DNA of 6,893 bases from Anaerotignum sp. (GTDB lineage Bacteria; Bacillota; Clostridia; Lachnospirales; Anaerotignaceae): NCBI GenBank assembly GCA_017560955.1, contig JAFZDV010000146.1, positions 1-6,893 on the forward strand, in the 5' to 3' direction. The notes below the pieces were generated by a model that was not told the DNA's origin, did no database searches, and saw nothing but the letters and a program-made list of their open reading frames with translations. The stretch's first letter is position 1. Each line of letters opens with the position of its first letter. The position numbers were made by a program, and so were the translations under genes. Positions 5,858 through 6,893 of this stretch are shown here, piece after piece.

Positions 5858-6445
5858 ATGGCAAAACTCTATTTCAGATATGGCGTTATGGGCAGTTCCA
5901 AATCTGCACAGGCGCTTATTACAAAATTCAACTATGAAGAACAGGGCATGCGTGTATGGCTCATCAAGCCTGCGGCGGATACCCGTTATGGCACTGATAT
6001 CGTCCGCTCCCGTATCGGTCTGGAACAGACAGGCGATGTCATTACAGAAGAAATGAATCTGTTTGAAATTTTCCGTGACAGGGAAAAGGAATTCAATGAT
6101 GTGATCATTGCGGACGAAGCCCAGTTCCTGACACCTGCGCACATCGAACAGCTGAGAGATATCGTGGATAACTACAATGTGCCTGTATTCTGCTTTGGCC
6201 TGAGAACAGACTTCCGCACAAAAATGTTCCCCGGCAGTGCAAGACTTTTCGAACTGGCAGATTCCGTTTCCGAGCTGAAAACAGTCTGCACCTGCGGCGG
6301 CAAGGCGATGGTGAATGCCCGTATCGACGGTGAGGGCAATATCATCACAGAAGGTGCCCAGATCATGCTGGGCGGCAATGAAAGTTATCGCCCTATGTGT
6401 TATAAGTGCTGGAAAAAAGCACAGCAGAAAGAGGAAGAAGTATAA
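5858..6445 (+). CDS. tdk: Thymidine kinase, type II (TK1-like)
   Basis: The 195-residue enzyme phosphorylates thymidine to dTMP with ATP in the cytoplasmic pyrimidine salvage pathway. Visible motifs: the P-loop GVMGSSKS (9-16), the Walker B-like DEAQFL with D86 and catalytic base E87, the lasso/substrate segment GLRTDFRTKMFPGSARL (114-130), and a structural zinc site made of C144, C146, C181 and C184 (CTC and CYKC). Length agrees with short bacterial TK1-type enzymes. The P-loop has Ser where most members have Gly (GxxxSGKS); lysine and the last serine are kept, so activity is probably intact. The start is fixed by AGGAGG seven bases upstream. It stands alone between the divergent MATE gene and secA, and shares a nucleotide-metabolism theme with the HD phosphohydrolase at 1511-2104. 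Confidence 0.95.
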   Translation: MAKLYFRYGVMGSSKSAQALITKFNYEEQGMRVWLIKPAADTRYGTDIVRSRIGLEQTGDVITEEMNLFEIFRDREKEFNDVIIADEAQFLTPAHIEQLRDIVDNYNVPVFCFGLRTDFRTKMFPGSARLFELADSVSELKTVCTCGGKAMVNARIDGEGNIITEGAQIMLGGNESYRPMCYKCWKKAQQKEEEV

Positions 6446-6517
6446 AACCTTTCTGAAAACAGGAACAAAACCGTTGTTTTTTCGTCAGAAAGACAGGGTT
6501 TTGGTGGATTTTGGCAC

Positions 6518-6523
6518 TATAAT
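6518..6523 (+). promoter_or_regulatory. Perfect -10 hexamer upstream of the tdk/secA terminator
   Basis: TATAAT is exact at 6518-6523 but there is no good -35 at 16-18 bases upstream. If active it would start a transcript near 6530 that meets the terminator at 6553-6596, giving a product of only about 65 bases. It may be a chance match. Confidence 0.25.
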
Positions 6524-6552
6524 GTTACAATTTCCTTAAACTTTGCGAACAA

Positions 6553-6596
6553 ACCCCCGAAATACGCAAGTTTCCCTTGTGTACGGGGGTATTTTT
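6553..6596 (+). terminator. Rho-independent terminator between tdk and secA
   Basis: ACCCCCG (6553-6559) pairs with CGGGGGT (6584-6590). Inside, TACGCAAG (6563-6570) pairs with CTTGTGTA (6576-6583) with one G-U pair, leaving an AAA bulge on the left arm and a 5-base loop. The tail is ATTTTT. It lies 107 bases after the tdk stop and probably ends tdk transcripts. Confidence 0.75.
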
Positions 6597-6606
6597 CTGT
6601 TATACT
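6577..6606 (+). promoter_or_regulatory. Extended -10 promoter for secA
   Basis: TGTTATACT at 6598-6606 is an extended -10 (TGnTATAAT with one mismatch). The -35 TTGTGT (6577-6582) is weak, at an 18-base spacer, and overlaps the right arm of the preceding terminator. It would start transcription near 6613, giving secA a leader of about 90 bases. Confidence 0.5.
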
Positions 6607-6620
6607 TTAATAATGTAAAA

Positions 6621-6671
6621 GTGTGCCCAAAACATAGCGTGAATTTTGGGTTGACGGTATGCTTTGAGCAC
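6621..6671 (+). promoter_or_regulatory. Interleaved inverted repeats in the secA leader
   Basis: CCCAAAA (6626-6632) pairs perfectly with TTTTGGG (6644-6650). CATAGCGT (6633-6640), which fills the loop of that stem, pairs with ACGGTATG (6654-6661) at seven of eight positions. The two stems interleave, so they would be mutually exclusive or a tight pseudoknot. They end 28 bases before the ribosome binding site GAGGTG (6690-6695). A role in secA control is inferred only. Confidence 0.3.
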
Positions 6672-6701
6672 ATTAACTATGAACAAAATGAGGTGAACCA
6701 A

Positions 6702-6893
6702 ATGGGTTTTTTAGAAAAAATCTTTGGGAACTACAGTGAAAAAGAAATCAAAAAAATCAAGCCTATCGTGGCAAAGATCGAAGCACTGGGTCCCCAGTAT
6801 GAAAACCTTTCTGATGAAGAACTGAGAGGTAAAACACAGGAATTCAAGGATCGTCTGGCAAATGGCGAAACACTGGATCAGATCCTGCCTGAA
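6702..6893 (+). CDS. secA: Preprotein translocase ATPase SecA (N-terminal 64 residues)
   Basis: SecA is the motor ATPase that pushes unfolded secretory proteins through the SecYEG channel. The 64 visible residues begin MGFLEKIFGNYSEKEIKKI and include the conserved start of the first nucleotide-binding domain, LSDEELRGKTQEFKDRL (36-52) and GETLDQILPE (55-64). These match the SecA N-terminus; the frame stays open at the right edge, so the Walker motifs are beyond the window. The start is supported by GAGGTG (6690-6695), six bases upstream. The SLH protein at 2215-4233, with its Sec-type signal peptide, is a natural client. The gene appears to have its own promoter after the tdk terminator. Confidence 0.95.
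   Translation, partial: MGFLEKIFGNYSEKEIKKIKPIVAKIEALGPQYENLSDEELRGKTQEFKDRLANGETLDQILPE

Noticed and set aside
6449..6492. CTTTCTGA / TCAGAAAG inverted repeat just after tdk as its terminator
   Set aside because: The arms are separated by 28 bases and the T run lies inside the loop, so it does not have terminator form; the hairpin at 6553-6590 fits better.
6651..6679. TTGACG as the -35 of a secA promoter
   Set aside because: No acceptable -10 lies 16-18 bases downstream, and the start would fall almost on the secA ribosome binding site.

Overview
The window looks like a chromosomal segment of a low-GC Gram-positive anaerobe, most likely class Clostridia (Bacillota). The reasons are the long two-domain form of HPF, strong AGGAGG-type ribosome binding sites before almost every gene, an S-layer-homology (SLH) surface protein related to the Clostridium thermocellum Cthe_2159 family, a short type II thymidine kinase, and a Firmicutes-type SecA N-terminus. 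I cannot assign a genus from the sequence alone.

Layout: (1) 3-320, the 3' end of a macro-domain (ADP-ribose-binding) protein on +, closed by a clean terminator. (2) 373-908, a gene-free region of about 530 bp. Its core (438-553) has seven DnaA boxes at no more than one mismatch, followed by an AT-rich stretch with phased TTTGAAAA repeats, then a likely promoter and a structured leader. This is the most striking part of the window and resembles a replication origin or another DnaA-binding locus. (3) 909-1454, hpf on +, with terminator. (4) 1511-2104, an HD-domain phosphohydrolase on +, with terminator. (5) 2215-4233, an exported protein with a Cthe_2159-like beta-helix, a Met/Gly/Glu-rich linker and three SLH repeats, with its own promoter. 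It faces (6) 4346-5683, a MATE-family transporter on -, and the two share one bidirectional terminator. (7) 5858-6445, thymidine kinase on +, divergent from the MATE gene. (8) 6446-6701, a regulatory stretch with a terminator, an extended -10 promoter and overlapping inverted repeats. (9) 6702-6893, the first 64 codons of secA on +, cut by the window edge.

Functionally this is mostly housekeeping DNA: ribosome hibernation (hpf), nucleotide metabolism (tdk and the HD phosphohydrolase), protein export (secA) and ADP-ribose metabolism (macro domain). A cell-surface protein and an efflux pump sit among them. Most genes have their own terminator, so they appear to be single-gene units rather than one operon. 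In many Firmicutes hpf is followed closely by secA; here four genes lie between them. I see no insertion sequence, CRISPR array, tRNA or rRNA.
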